From positions 5,754,336-5,818,335 of the forward strand of contig NC_019695.1 of the NCBI RefSeq assembly GCF_000317125.1: 64,000 nt of DNA. The letters run 5' to 3'. The translations under genes were made by a program, and so were the position numbers. The DNA comes from Chroococcidiopsis thermalis PCC 7203. Its GTDB lineage: Bacteria > Cyanobacteriota > Cyanobacteriia > Cyanobacteriales > Chroococcidiopsidaceae. Under the pieces are notes generated by a model. It did not search any database. It saw nothing but the letters and a program-made list of their open reading frames with translations, and was not told where the DNA came from. Positions within the stretch are counted from its first letter, which is position 1. Each line of letters begins with the position of its first letter. Below, one piece after another: positions 9,016-17,540 of this stretch.

Positions 9016-10098
9016 TTGCAGAAGATTTTTCAGCAAATATTGGCAGTTTTCCCATCTTTGCTACCTCCAGTAGTCGCGATCGCTTCAGCGTTACTTGTAG
9101 GTGCGGGATTGATGTTAGTTGCAGGGGCAAATCCGATCGCGGCTTATACAGCCCTATTTCAAGAATCCCTCTCTACTTATTTCGGTTTTGGTAATACGCT
9201 CACAAAAATGGCTCCCCTACTACTAACCAGTCTAGGGGTTCTAGTAGCTTTACGAGCTGGACAATTTAATATTGGCGGCGAAGGACAGATTTATATGGGT
9301 GCGCTAGGAAGTGCGATCGCAGGATTATCTATCAAAGGTATACCTGCATTAATTCATGTCCCTTTAGCACTACTAGCGGGTTTTCTGTTTGGGGGAATTT
9401 GGGGTTTAATTCCTGGTTATCTGAAAGCAGTGCGGGGAGTCAATGAAGTCATTACTACGCTGTTGCTCAATTATATTGCTTTCAACTTAGTCAGTTACCT
9501 CGTTCAGGGACCGTTAATGGCTCCCAATGCACCTAGCCCTTATTCTCCCATCATTGCTCGTTCTGCCCAATTGCCGATTATTCTACCAGGCAGTTTAGCC
9601 CATGCAGGAATTTTAGTCGGACTCGTAGCGGCTGGGGTGTTATGGGTACTGTTGCAGCGATCGCCTTTTGGTTATCGTACCGCCGCCGTGGGAATGAACC
9701 CAATTGCAGCCCGTTATGGTGGTATATCGGTACAACGTACGATCGTGCTTGTCATGGCGCTGGCGGGTGGTTTGGCGGGGTTGGCTGGTGCATCGGAGGT
9801 GATGGGGTTGAAATTTCGTTTGTTCGAGCAAGTTTCGCCCGGTTACGGCTTTGATGCGATCGCGATCGCTTTTTTGAGTCGCGGTAGCGTTCTCGGAGTT
9901 GTTCTCACTTCTCTATTTTTTAGCGCCCTCCGTAGCGGTGCAAATGTCATGCAACGCAGCGCAGGTGTTCCCGTAACGATTGTTTTTGCGATTCAGGGGT
10001 TAACCGTGTTGTTCGTGGCTATTAGCCAGCGTTGGTTAGTTAAACCACCGCAGAGAGAAAGCATTGTTCAAACAGTCTCTCCTGCTAACGAATCGTAA
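9016..10098 (+). CDS. Nucleoside-type ABC transporter permease (NupP/RnsC-like)
   Basis: 360 aa with about nine membrane helices. Family marks are ALRAGQFNIGGEGQIYMGALG (cited in part: GQFNIGGEGQ), YLKAVRGVNEVITTLLLNYI-like central loop (GVNEVITTLLLNY) and TAAVGMNPIAARYGGI, typical of the branched-chain/nucleoside permease family used with BmpA-type binding proteins. The start is TTG at 9016; no better start keeps the first helix. The partner permease, ATPase and binding protein genes that usually flank this family are absent here. The nucleoside hydrolase and base deaminase 8 kb away make nucleoside import a reasonable but unproven role. Confidence 0.82.
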   Translation: MQKIFQQILAVFPSLLPPVVAIASALLVGAGLMLVAGANPIAAYTALFQESLSTYFGFGNTLTKMAPLLLTSLGVLVALRAGQFNIGGEGQIYMGALGSAIAGLSIKGIPALIHVPLALLAGFLFGGIWGLIPGYLKAVRGVNEVITTLLLNYIAFNLVSYLVQGPLMAPNAPSPYSPIIARSAQLPIILPGSLAHAGILVGLVAAGVLWVLLQRSPFGYRTAAVGMNPIAARYGGISVQRTIVLVMALAGGLAGLAGASEVMGLKFRLFEQVSPGYGFDAIAIAFLSRGSVLGVVLTSLFFSALRSGANVMQRSAGVPVTIVFAIQGLTVLFVAISQRWLVKPPQRESIVQTVSPANES

Positions 10099-10537
10099 AA
10101 TTGGCGATCGCAGAGCTTAACGGTGCAGTGGATGACGCGATGTATTGCCAATATCCACAAGTCATTCGTAACAATATATTACATCTACGTGAAATTGAGC
10201 TATATTTCGCGGAATTTGCTTATGACAAACAGTATTTTAACTAAATCCACCTCTAGCAAGCGCGCATGACTTCCATTCACACAAAGTTTCGTTCACAGCG
10301 AGTACAGCAAAAGTAAGCATCGATCGCTCTCCCATGCATTCTCCACTCGATTCTAGAGCGGCGATCGTCAAACACTTCATCGTTTCTTCAACTTAGATTT
10401 ACACACACTTTATCTCAAATCTCTATCCAAAGAGGTAGTTCGAGTGTATGTTAGAATTTATACATAGTATAGAAATGATCGATTAGCTCTGTTAAACAAA
10501 CACTTTTAAATCAAGAGTAAGCGTATAAGTAACTGAG
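10099..10537. other. Gene-free stretch
   Basis: 439 bp between the nucleoside-type permease and the dioxygenase gene. It is AT-rich toward its right end and contains scattered HIP1-like GCGATC words. A 34-codon frame beginning at about 10140 has no RBS and resembles nothing I know. No RNA gene or clear terminator seen. Confidence 0.4.
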
Positions 10538-11428
10538 ATGCTCATAACAAAAAGAATACATCAAGTACGTAATAAAATCTTAAGAAAGATTTTTGATACT
10601 CCAGTATTTACAATTCCCTCAGAACTTGCTTATAAAGAGGCAGTTGAGCAGCATACTCATAAGTTACCCGTACTTACTCCCAACGACTCTCAGATTGTTA
10701 AGACACTCAAACAAGAAGGAATTTTTATAACTTCCTTAGAAGCATTAAATATTTCTTCTACACCTTCAGTTCTGGCATCTGTAAAAAAAATACTGCCAAC
10801 CTTACGAAACGTTTTACCCAGCAACAAACAAGAATTTGCCCTTCACGCCAGCAACGCACAAATTATAGAACATCCAGAGCTTTTTCTCTGGGGATTAGAA
10901 GATAGATTGCTGGATATTACCGAGAATTACATTGGTCTACCGATCTCGTATCATGGTGTATACTTTCGGAAAGATTTAGCAAATGATGTCAAAATTAAAT
11001 CAAGACTTTGGCACATAGATACAGAAGATCGCTGTGTCTTTAAAATCATCATTTACTTACATGATGTCAGCGAAGGTAACGGTCCTTTTCAATACATTTC
11101 CAAACCTTTGACTGCGCTTTTATCTAATTCGTTGGGATACAAACACGGCTATCTACAAGATAAGACTGTAGAACCAATTATTCCTCAATCTGAATGGATC
11201 TCATGCACTGGTGCGGCTGGTACAGTAATTTTAGTAGATACTGGCAGTATTTTCCACCGAGGCAAAGTGCCGGAGAATAGCGATCGATTTGCTCTATTTT
11301 ACGATTACAGTTCGAGAGAACCAAAATATCCCTATTACTGCAAGTCTTCTCTACCGCAAAAAGATTTACTTACCTTGATGCCGAGATTATCCACACATCA
11401 ACAGCAATGTCTTTGGGGTATTGACTAG
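10538..11428 (+). CDS. PhyH-like Fe(II)/2-oxoglutarate dioxygenase
   Basis: 296 aa. The metal-binding facial triad is visible: His159 and Asp161 in RLWHIDTEDR, and His240 in GSIFHRGK. Arg250 (DRFALFYDY) is placed to bind 2-oxoglutarate. This pattern fits the phytanoyl-CoA dioxygenase superfamily, which hydroxylates small molecules or peptide/lipid substrates. It stands alone between two intergenic regions, so the sequence gives no pathway clue. Codon use is AT-richer than in neighbouring housekeeping genes, consistent with an accessory gene. Substrate unknown. Confidence 0.8.
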   Translation: MLITKRIHQVRNKILRKIFDTPVFTIPSELAYKEAVEQHTHKLPVLTPNDSQIVKTLKQEGIFITSLEALNISSTPSVLASVKKILPTLRNVLPSNKQEFALHASNAQIIEHPELFLWGLEDRLLDITENYIGLPISYHGVYFRKDLANDVKIKSRLWHIDTEDRCVFKIIIYLHDVSEGNGPFQYISKPLTALLSNSLGYKHGYLQDKTVEPIIPQSEWISCTGAAGTVILVDTGSIFHRGKVPENSDRFALFYDYSSREPKYPYYCKSSLPQKDLLTLMPRLSTHQQQCLWGID

Positions 11429-11533
11429 CCGCGATGAGGCGATCGCATGTATGAAGCTTAACTAGCAGTTATTTTAACATCTCATCCAGTGGCTATGTAG
11501 TTAAACTAGACATAACTTTCTTTACAGTAATGT

Positions 11534-12385
11534 ATGTCAAGCTATCAGCCTCAAGCTAGTGATACGCATCCAAACGTCGATCGCTTCCTGATGCAAGCTT
11601 TTCGTCACATGCCTGTTTGGAAAAAAGCACATTTGATCGACGAAGCAACGAAAGGAATTCGACAAATGGCGATCGCTGGGATTCGCCATCAATATCCCAA
11701 TGCTACTACTAGTCAAATTAAATTTCAACTAGCGATTAGATGGTTAGGAAAAGATATAGCAGTTCGATTTTGCGGAGATAGAAATGAGGATAAATTAGTG
11801 GATGCAGAATCAATTCAACTAGCTTTGAGAATGGCAGAAATTTTAGATACACTAGCTATTCCTTATCTAATTGGCGGTTCTGTAGCAAGTTCAATTTGGG
11901 GCGAACCGCGTGCTACTCTGGATGTAGATATTGTTGCCGATATCCAAAATTCTCAGATACAGCCATTGGTTGAGATGCTAACTGGAGAATTTTTTGTCGA
12001 TGAAATGATGGTAAGAGAAGCAGTCGAACGTAAATCGTCTTTTAATGTTATCCATCTTGAAACTTTACAAAAAGTTGATATTTTTATTCTTTCAAATCAG
12101 CCTTTAGCTCAATCGGAGATGCAGCGGAAACAGCAACTAGCGATCGCTCAAAACCCCGAACGATTGGCTTGGTTGCCAACTCCTGAAGACATCATTTTAC
12201 AAAAGTTGATTTGGTATCAAATCGGAAATCGAGTTTCAGATCGACAGTGGCGAGATGTATTAGGTGTGCTAAAAGTTCAAAGCGATCGCCTCGATCTTGA
12301 CTATTTAAATTATTGGGCTGCAACGCTAGAATTACAGGAATTATTGGCACAAGCGTTGCAGCAGTCAGGATTGAGTGATGAGTGA
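11534..12385 (+). CDS. Nucleotidyltransferase-fold protein with N-terminal helical domain
   Basis: 283 aa. Residues about 1-75 form a helical domain (MPVWKKAHLIDEATKGIRQ and AIAGIRHQYPN) of a kind I recall as a frequent N-terminal piece in cyanobacterial accessory proteins. Residues about 105-260 form a nucleotidyltransferase fold: IGGSVASSIWG followed by the metal pair DVD in ATLDVDIVADI, similar to AbiEii-like and DUF6036-type proteins. C-terminal TPEDIILQKLIWY matches that group. The next gene, a PCMT-type methyltransferase, starts inside its last codons (8-nt overlap), so the two are probably translated together. A role as toxin, tRNA-modifying enzyme or antibiotic-type nucleotidyltransferase cannot be chosen. 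Confidence 0.7.
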   Translation: MSSYQPQASDTHPNVDRFLMQAFRHMPVWKKAHLIDEATKGIRQMAIAGIRHQYPNATTSQIKFQLAIRWLGKDIAVRFCGDRNEDKLVDAESIQLALRMAEILDTLAIPYLIGGSVASSIWGEPRATLDVDIVADIQNSQIQPLVEMLTGEFFVDEMMVREAVERKSSFNVIHLETLQKVDIFILSNQPLAQSEMQRKQQLAIAQNPERLAWLPTPEDIILQKLIWYQIGNRVSDRQWRDVLGVLKVQSDRLDLDYLNYWAATLELQELLAQALQQSGLSDE

Positions 12386-13295
12386 TGTATCTGCACGACA
12401 CTACGCACTAGTCGATCGCCTCAAACAACAAGGCTTCATTCGTACTCCTCGCATAGAAGCTGCTTTTCGTAGCGTACCGCGTCACTTATTTCTTCCCGGC
12501 GTTTCAATAGAAACAGCCTACACAGATGAAGCGATTATTACCAAATACTTGAACGGCAAACCAATTAGTTCTGCTTCCCAGCCATCAATTGTGGCAATCA
12601 TGTTAGAACAACTGAGCGTGCAAGAGGGCGATCGTGTATTAGAAATTGGTGCGGGAACAGGTTATAATGCTGCTCTAATGGATTACTTAGTTGGAGATCG
12701 AGGTCAAGTTGTTACCCTTGATATCGATCCTGACGTTGTAGAAAATGCCTGTCAGCATTTATTGACTGCTGGTTGCGATCGCGTGCAAGTTATTTGTGCT
12801 GATGGCGGTTTTGGTTATCCTGCTGCTGCACCATACGATCGGATTATTCTCACAGTTGGCGCTGGGGATATTTTACCTGCTTGGCAACAGCAATTAAAGC
12901 CTAATGGACGGTTGGTATTGCCTCTAACCATTCTAAAAAATGTAGAACTAACTGTTGCTTTCGATAGAGTAAATAGTTATTGGGAAAGTGATTCTGCTGC
13001 AAATTGTGGTTTTATGAAACTACGGGGTGCTTTTGCTGAGTCACAAGAAAAGGAGACAAATAGTAAGGCTTTAGATTTTAAAGAAGTACTAATTCAAGTT
13101 AATAATATTTATCCTTTGCTCGAACCTTTACCTCTCAATTTGTTATTAAGTTTATACAATTTAATAAATTTTGGTCATGCTTCCCTGAAGGATTTGAAGA
13201 TTAAAGCTTATTCTCAAGAAATTGAGTACATGCCAAAAGCAAAGGAAACTGTTATTGATAAAAATTGGACAAAGCTTGTATTGTCATGGCAGTAA
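12378..13295 (+). CDS. Protein-L-isoaspartate O-methyltransferase family protein
   Basis: 305 aa from ATG 12378 (a GTG at 12375 is the alternative). The N-terminal part resembles PCMT: FRSVPRHLFLP, then Q-containing ISSASQPSIVAIML, then the S-adenosylmethionine motif VLEIGAGTGYNAALM at about residue 92. PCMT repairs isoaspartyl residues. The family is usually about 210 aa; here about 90 extra residues at the C-terminus are AT-rich and unrecognised, as in specialised PCMT relatives that modify peptides. It overlaps the preceding nucleotidyltransferase gene by 8 nt, indicating coupling, so it may not be the housekeeping Pcm. Confidence 0.8.
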   Translation: MSDVSARHYALVDRLKQQGFIRTPRIEAAFRSVPRHLFLPGVSIETAYTDEAIITKYLNGKPISSASQPSIVAIMLEQLSVQEGDRVLEIGAGTGYNAALMDYLVGDRGQVVTLDIDPDVVENACQHLLTAGCDRVQVICADGGFGYPAAAPYDRIILTVGAGDILPAWQQQLKPNGRLVLPLTILKNVELTVAFDRVNSYWESDSAANCGFMKLRGAFAESQEKETNSKALDFKEVLIQVNNIYPLLEPLPLNLLLSLYNLINFGHASLKDLKIKAYSQEIEYMPKAKETVIDKNWTKLVLSWQ

Positions 13296-13342
13296 TGTTT
13301 AAATTGAACGCAGATGTAGGCGTTAGCCTTCGAGTACGCGGA

Positions 13343-13762
13343 CTACCTTTTGCGAAAGAATTGCTGTAATATTTCTTTTGGCGATCGATCCCAGGTGTCG
13401 ATATGTTCGTAAATTAAACCATTGTCATTTAATTTGTAGTTGGAATAGCCGTTAAAAAATACTTTAGCTTTCCAAGGTACGCGCAAGACTCCTCGAACAG
13501 TCCAAGTTGCTAGAATCGTCTGTTCGTCTTTCTGATGTACGTCGTGTACGTCGAAGTAGATTTCTGTGAAAAATAATTTGGCGTGAAATCGTAACGTCCA
13601 AAAGATGATTCGATAATTGAATTTATATTTAAATTTATTAACTGGGTCTTGAAAGTAAATATTTTGTGTATAGATATCGTAGGAAATATCCCGTTCAAAC
13701 AGAGTTGGTAAATCGTGTTTGAGCGTATTAATGTTATGTTTTACCTGTAATTGATATTCCAT
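13343..13762 (-). CDS. DUF2358 family protein (SnoaL/NTF2-like)
   Basis: 139 aa. Opens with LKHDLPTLFERDISYDIYT and has NYRIIFWTLRFHAKLFFTE, RGVLRVPWKA and YEHIDTWDRSP, which match what I know of DUF2358, a family of cyanobacteria and plastids with an NTF2-like cone fold. No signal peptide or membrane helix. Start is ATG at 13760-13762. It is convergent with the methyltransferase gene. Molecular function is unknown. Confidence 0.85.
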   Translation of the reverse strand: MEYQLQVKHNINTLKHDLPTLFERDISYDIYTQNIYFQDPVNKFKYKFNYRIIFWTLRFHAKLFFTEIYFDVHDVHQKDEQTILATWTVRGVLRVPWKAKVFFNGYSNYKLNDNGLIYEHIDTWDRSPKEILQQFFRKR

Positions 13763-13810
13763 TAATCCCTATTTATTACCGTTTTGTGTTGGGTGAAATC
13801 GCGGTTGTTA

Positions 13811-13838
13811 GTAGGGACGCACAGCTGTGTGTCCCTAC
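13811..13838. repeat. Palindromic repeat, family A
   Basis: 28-bp palindrome with arm GTAGGGACGCACAG and a nearly matching right arm. Related copies are at 15993-16020, 33068-33095, 39482-39509 and 40245-40272. It lies between the DUF2358 gene and the glycosidase gene and may act as a terminator-like or mobile palindrome. Confidence 0.8.
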
Positions 13839-13851
13839 AGAGAATTTGTCC

Positions 13852-15003
13852 TTAAAAGCGATTTTGCCACAATTTGAATAAATTCTGAATTCCTCTAGCT
13901 ACCGAAGAATCAGCGTTCTCAGGCTGGGGCTGGGCAAGGTTGGCAACAGAGGGAAAGGCAGCAGATTTCGCATAAGCACCGTTACGTAAAACTTTAGCTA
14001 AAGCATGATTATCCGATCGCAAGCCTTCGTAAAAGAAAAAGACTTCTCCATTGATACCGCAATAGCGATTATGGGCGATCGCCTGCGATAAATATTGAGG
14101 AGACATGCGGTACGAACTAATATTGAGTAAAACACCTGGAGCGACTCGCGATCTCTGTTGTGGGGTTTGTTCTGTGACAAGGCGATCGATAATCTGTTTG
14201 TAGCTGTTGAAATCGCGCCGATAAGCTTGGGGATGGAGTAGATCGACTAATCCTCGTTGCAGCCAAGTTTGAGAATCTTGCAGATATTCTTTATAACCCC
14301 AATCGTAGATACTAGGAGCCATTGATATGAGTAAATTGGGATTAACGGCTTTGACTTCTCGATTCAGACGGGCGAGAAAGTTAGTTAAAATATCTGCCCG
14401 CCATTGCAGCCAACGCCGATCCTGGGGGTTTGAGGGCGGTTGACGGCGAAATTTTTGGCGATAGCGGGCTACAGTTCCCGCGTCGTAGCCGCCTTCACAC
14501 GGCATAGCAGGAATGCGATCGTCGCCTTGAATGCCATCTATATCGTAATTATTGACAACTTCTAAAATTAAACTCAGCAAAAAATCTTGTACTTGGGAGT
14601 CGAGGGCATTCATCCACTCGAAGCCATTCTTTTTCAGTAGATTACCGTTACAATCGCGGGCTGCCCATTCTGGTTTTTTTGCTAATAACTGTCCTCCGTT
14701 TTGATTGTAGGAACTAGCAAAGCCATATTCAAACCAGGGAATAACTTTCAGTTCGACTCGTCTTGCTTCAGTCACCAGTTCGGCTAACGGATCGCGTCCA
14801 GTGTAGCGCGGATCGATCGCCAAGCCAAACTGCGATCGCATCACTTGACTGGGATAAACTGTAGCTCCTTTACTCCACACAACGGGAAACACCACATTAA
14901 ATCCTGTCGCTGCCAAGAAATTCATCGCCTCGGCAATATTAGCTTGAGAGTCGAGAACTGTACTATCGGTATTGGTAATCCAAATGCCTCGTATTTCACT
15001 CAC
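13852..15003 (-). CDS. GH10-like glycosyl hydrolase (GHL10/DUF187 type)
   Basis: 383 aa TIM-barrel type protein. It begins EIRGIWITNTDSTVL and contains FNVVFPVVWSKGATVYPS, KVIPWFEYGF, YDIDGIQGDDR and LISMAPSIYDWGY, segments typical of the GHL10 (DUF187) family related to glycoside hydrolases. No signal peptide is visible, unlike many family members. Start is GTG at 15001-15003. The stop codon of the upstream DUF1206 gene lies 3 bp before this start, so both probably share one transcript. Substrate, possibly a cell-envelope or storage glycan, is unknown. Confidence 0.82.
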   Translation of the reverse strand: MSEIRGIWITNTDSTVLDSQANIAEAMNFLAATGFNVVFPVVWSKGATVYPSQVMRSQFGLAIDPRYTGRDPLAELVTEARRVELKVIPWFEYGFASSYNQNGGQLLAKKPEWAARDCNGNLLKKNGFEWMNALDSQVQDFLLSLILEVVNNYDIDGIQGDDRIPAMPCEGGYDAGTVARYRQKFRRQPPSNPQDRRWLQWRADILTNFLARLNREVKAVNPNLLISMAPSIYDWGYKEYLQDSQTWLQRGLVDLLHPQAYRRDFNSYKQIIDRLVTEQTPQQRSRVAPGVLLNISSYRMSPQYLSQAIAHNRYCGINGEVFFFYEGLRSDNHALAKVLRNGAYAKSAAFPSVANLAQPQPENADSSVARGIQNLFKLWQNRF

Positions 15004-15006
15004 GAT

Positions 15007-15825
15007 TTAATCTACTTTCAATCGGCGATATCGTGCTTGCAACACCATATAAATACTGTAAGCAATTAATCCCAAAGCTACAATTCCTAAAATCCACTTA
15101 CCAAAAGGTTGTTGGGATAGCACCTGTAGCGCCTCACCCAGTCCTCTTGCTTCGTTAGGGTTATTATTTCTTGCCGCTTGGATCAGAAAAAAGCCGATCG
15201 CGCAAAATACGACTCCCCGTGCTGCCGTGCCAAATCCACTAATACCTAATACCCATTTTTTCTCAGTTTCACTTAATTGATGCAGATCCATTTCTTGACG
15301 AAATTTAGCCTTAAAAGCGCGGTAAAACTGATAGAAACCCATGCCAATAATAAATGCACCTACAGTTCCAACCAACCATTGTCCGAAAGGTTGAGAAAGT
15401 AGCCTTGCCGTCCAATCTTGAGTTGCATTACCACCACTCCCACCGCCAGTTCCAGCAACTAATTGAATTGCAGTAAAAGCTAATCCAGCGTAGATAAAAC
15501 CATTAATTGCATAACCAAGTCGCTGAAAAATTCCCTTAGCATTTGTACCTTTATGTTCGGGATCTTTAATTGCCTGGACGAACCGCCAAAGTGCATAACC
15601 AAGTAAACCAAGAGCGATCGCGGCTAGTAAAAATTTTCCGAATGGCTGAGTTAATACCGTTTGTAATGCACCTTCGGTATCTGTTGTTTTTCCACCTGCG
15701 CCAAAAGCCGCTTGTGCTGCCAACAATCCAACAATACCGTAAACCACTCCCTTAGCTGCATAACCAAATCTCGCCAGTCGCTCCACCCAAGTTGAAGGGT
15801 CTTGCCTTGTCAGCTGTTGTGTCAT
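15007..15825 (-). CDS. DUF1206 membrane protein
   Basis: 272 aa with six membrane helices arranged as three DUF1206 repeats. Each repeat starts with a RxGYxAxGxVY-like segment (RFGYAAKGVVYGIVG near residue 19, RLGYAINGFIYAG near 106, GFGTAARGVVFCAIG near 198) and ends with QPFGKxLL-like segments. This inner-membrane family has no assigned function. It is the first gene of a two-gene unit with the GH10-like hydrolase. Start is ATG at 15823-15825. Confidence 0.88.
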   Translation of the reverse strand: MTQQLTRQDPSTWVERLARFGYAAKGVVYGIVGLLAAQAAFGAGGKTTDTEGALQTVLTQPFGKFLLAAIALGLLGYALWRFVQAIKDPEHKGTNAKGIFQRLGYAINGFIYAGLAFTAIQLVAGTGGGSGGNATQDWTARLLSQPFGQWLVGTVGAFIIGMGFYQFYRAFKAKFRQEMDLHQLSETEKKWVLGISGFGTAARGVVFCAIGFFLIQAARNNNPNEARGLGEALQVLSQQPFGKWILGIVALGLIAYSIYMVLQARYRRLKVD

Positions 15826-15992
15826 GGTACGTAGTAGAACTCATGTAAGTTCTTTAGCAGTAAAGCATTAATAATTACATCTATCCAAGTGTTTAGCTAG
15901 GATTTTGATAGCTCGTTGCATGATCAGTTGTTAGGATCGATACAAGCGCGATCGCAAATATTATGATGCCAACTGCTAATTGCAATAAATTC

Positions 15993-16020
15993 GTAGAGGC
16001 GCACATCGGTGCGCCCCTAT
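15993..16020. repeat. Palindromic repeat, family A (diverged)
   Basis: Imperfect 28-bp palindrome with left arm GTAGAGGCGCACA and right arm GGTGCGCCCCTAT. Member of the family listed at 13811. It lies in the region upstream of the DUF1206 gene. Confidence 0.7.
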
Positions 16021-16271
16021 AGAGGGTAATGCTCAGAGAGCAGGACATAAGCTAGATTCTGGCAAAGAATCTTACTCCGTAAGGCTTTCAGGCTTTGTAC
16101 AAAATTTACGTACGTTAAGCGTACAAATATACACGAAATGTATGTAAAATTTTCTGTACGGAGTAAATAAAACGTTCGTACTATGCGTACAAAAAACGTA
16201 CAATCATGCCATCCAGCTATCCATTTTCCCAAACCACTTAGAGTATTAACTTAAAGTAGTAGTGCTATTTA

Positions 16272-16500
16272 GGAAAGGCTAGAGAAAAAAGAATAGGATA
16301 GGCGCTCCAACGGTCGGTGTAAAGCACAGCACACTGGACGGTACATCGGTGGCATCGAGTTCCAGAACGCTTTTGCACAGTTGCCACTACGATCGCCAAT
16401 GTGCAAGCCCACAATCTCTCGTGTTACAACATCTAATGATAACCACACCCACTGGTCATTGCCTTTGCGAAAGTCGATAGGTCTACTTGGCTTACACCAC
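16272..16500 (-). pseudogene. IS1-family transposase remnant
   Basis: Reading the minus strand gives a run without stops: IDFRKGNDQWVWLSLDVV, then TREIVGLHIGDRSGN and AFWNSMPPMYRP. This matches the catalytic core of IS1-family transposases, which carry QWVWLALD, REIVG, GDRS and LWNSLP-type segments. Upstream there is an in-frame stop, and downstream the expected YTDFW segment is lost (reads ALHRPLE), so only about 70 codons survive. No terminal inverted repeats were found. It lies next to tRNA-Thr, a common landing region for mobile DNA. Confidence 0.8.
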
Positions 16501-16550
16501 TTTTACACCAATTTTGCAAGTCTACACCACTCATTACTCTCTCTTTCTTA

Positions 16551-16622
16551 AGCCGATGGCGGGATTTGAACCCGCGACCGCTCGATTACGAATCGAGTGC
16601 TCTACCACTGAGCCACATCGGC
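16551..16622 (-). tRNA. tRNA-Thr(CGT)
   Basis: 72-nt cloverleaf on the minus strand. Acceptor GCCGATG pairs with CATCGGC with discriminator U; D arm GCTC...GAGC; anticodon arm CTCGA-TTCGTAA-TCGAG gives anticodon CGU, threonine (ACG codons); T arm GCGGG-TTCAAAT-CCCGC. CCA is not encoded. Confidence 0.95.
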
Positions 16623-16656
16623 GCTGCCAAACCTTTATTATACTATCAAAACTTTG

Positions 16657-16935
16657 ATGATAGAGCAAAATCCTAAAAATCGCGGCGACAAACGGTTGAC
16701 ATCAGAACAATACGCTCGGTTGAGAGCAGAAGCAGCCGCTCCTTATCGAGGATTGAGAAAATTTATCTACTTTTCTTTCGGAGCATCGGGTTTAATTGGT
16801 GCTGTCATCTTTTTAGCTCAACTAGCAGCGGGACAAAACGTCAGTAATGCTTTACCCAATTTTGCTCTCCAAGTAGGAATCGTTGCCTTGATGATTTTCC
16901 TGTTTCGTCTGGAACGGGGGCGAGCAAAGTCGTAG
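16657..16935 (+). CDS. DUF3493 family membrane protein
   Basis: 92 aa from ATG 16657 (a TTG directly before is the alternative). After a hydrophilic start it has LRAEAAAPYRGLRKFIYFSF, then two hydrophobic helices (about 38-57 and 69-85). This matches DUF3493, a cyanobacterial and plastid family that includes the LPA1-type photosystem II accumulation proteins; that assignment is from family knowledge, and a role in photosystem assembly is inference. It starts 34 bp from the divergent tRNA-Thr. Confidence 0.82.
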   Translation: MIEQNPKNRGDKRLTSEQYARLRAEAAAPYRGLRKFIYFSFGASGLIGAVIFLAQLAAGQNVSNALPNFALQVGIVALMIFLFRLERGRAKS

Positions 16936-17234
16936 TTAATAGAGACAAGGAGGACTTGGGGAACACGGGAAACTCTTAGACTTCAAAAATCTGAACTCCC
17001 CTCACTCCTTCTAAATAAATTTGGAAGAAATACTCAGGATTATCTCTTGTCAAATGTATACTATTACTCGTTTTGGCAGCTCGGCGGCGCGATCGCCCTG
17101 TTAAACAGACCGCTCCTTAAAGAAAGTTCAAGCTCATTCACAACTCTCAACGGTATCGTAGAAAAAATAAAGAAAACATTAGAAAAGTCATTACTTCAGA
17201 TAGAGTTTGTCATACTATATACATAGGTTCAAAC

Positions 17235-17310
17235 GGGGTCAGCTTATATAAAGACCCTGACTATATCTCCGCTAACTCAAAGGGGTCAGCCATAAATATA
17301 TAAAGACCCC
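17235..17310. repeat. Paired direct copies of a hairpin
   Basis: Copy 1 (17235-17257) and copy 2 (17282-17310) share GGGGTCAGC at the left and TATATAAAGACCC at the right. In each, GGGTC pairs with GACCC, enclosing an AT-rich loop. The copies are separated by 24 bp. Confidence 0.7.
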
Positions 17311-17333
17311 ACTGCATATAAGAAGCAAAATAG

Positions 17334-17361
17334 CGCCAGCATTCCGACAGGAACGCTGGCG
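17334..17361 (+). terminator. Strong hairpin, terminator-like
   Basis: CGCCAGCATTCC (17334-17345), loop GACA, then GGAACGCTGGCG (17350-17361): 11 of 12 pairs match. It is followed by TTGTTAATT, a weak U-run. It lies about 400 bp past DUF3493, so it could end a long 3' UTR or be a repeat. Confidence 0.5.
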
Positions 17362-17419
17362 TTGTTAATTCAGTTATCAGTTGTCAGTTACCAGCGATCG
17401 GGGTGTGGAGTGTGGGGAA

Positions 17420-17452
<33 letters not shown>

Positions 17453-17540
17453 ATTGTGACTTGTGACTTGTAATTGCTCCCTCAGCTCTCTTCTCCCCTG
17501 CTCGTGCGCTCGTGCGCTCGCGCGCTCTCTGCTCCCCGAT

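Noticed and set aside
10140-10241. 34-codon frame in the gap before the dioxygenase gene
   Set aside because: No RBS, no resemblance to any family, AT-rich intergenic DNA.
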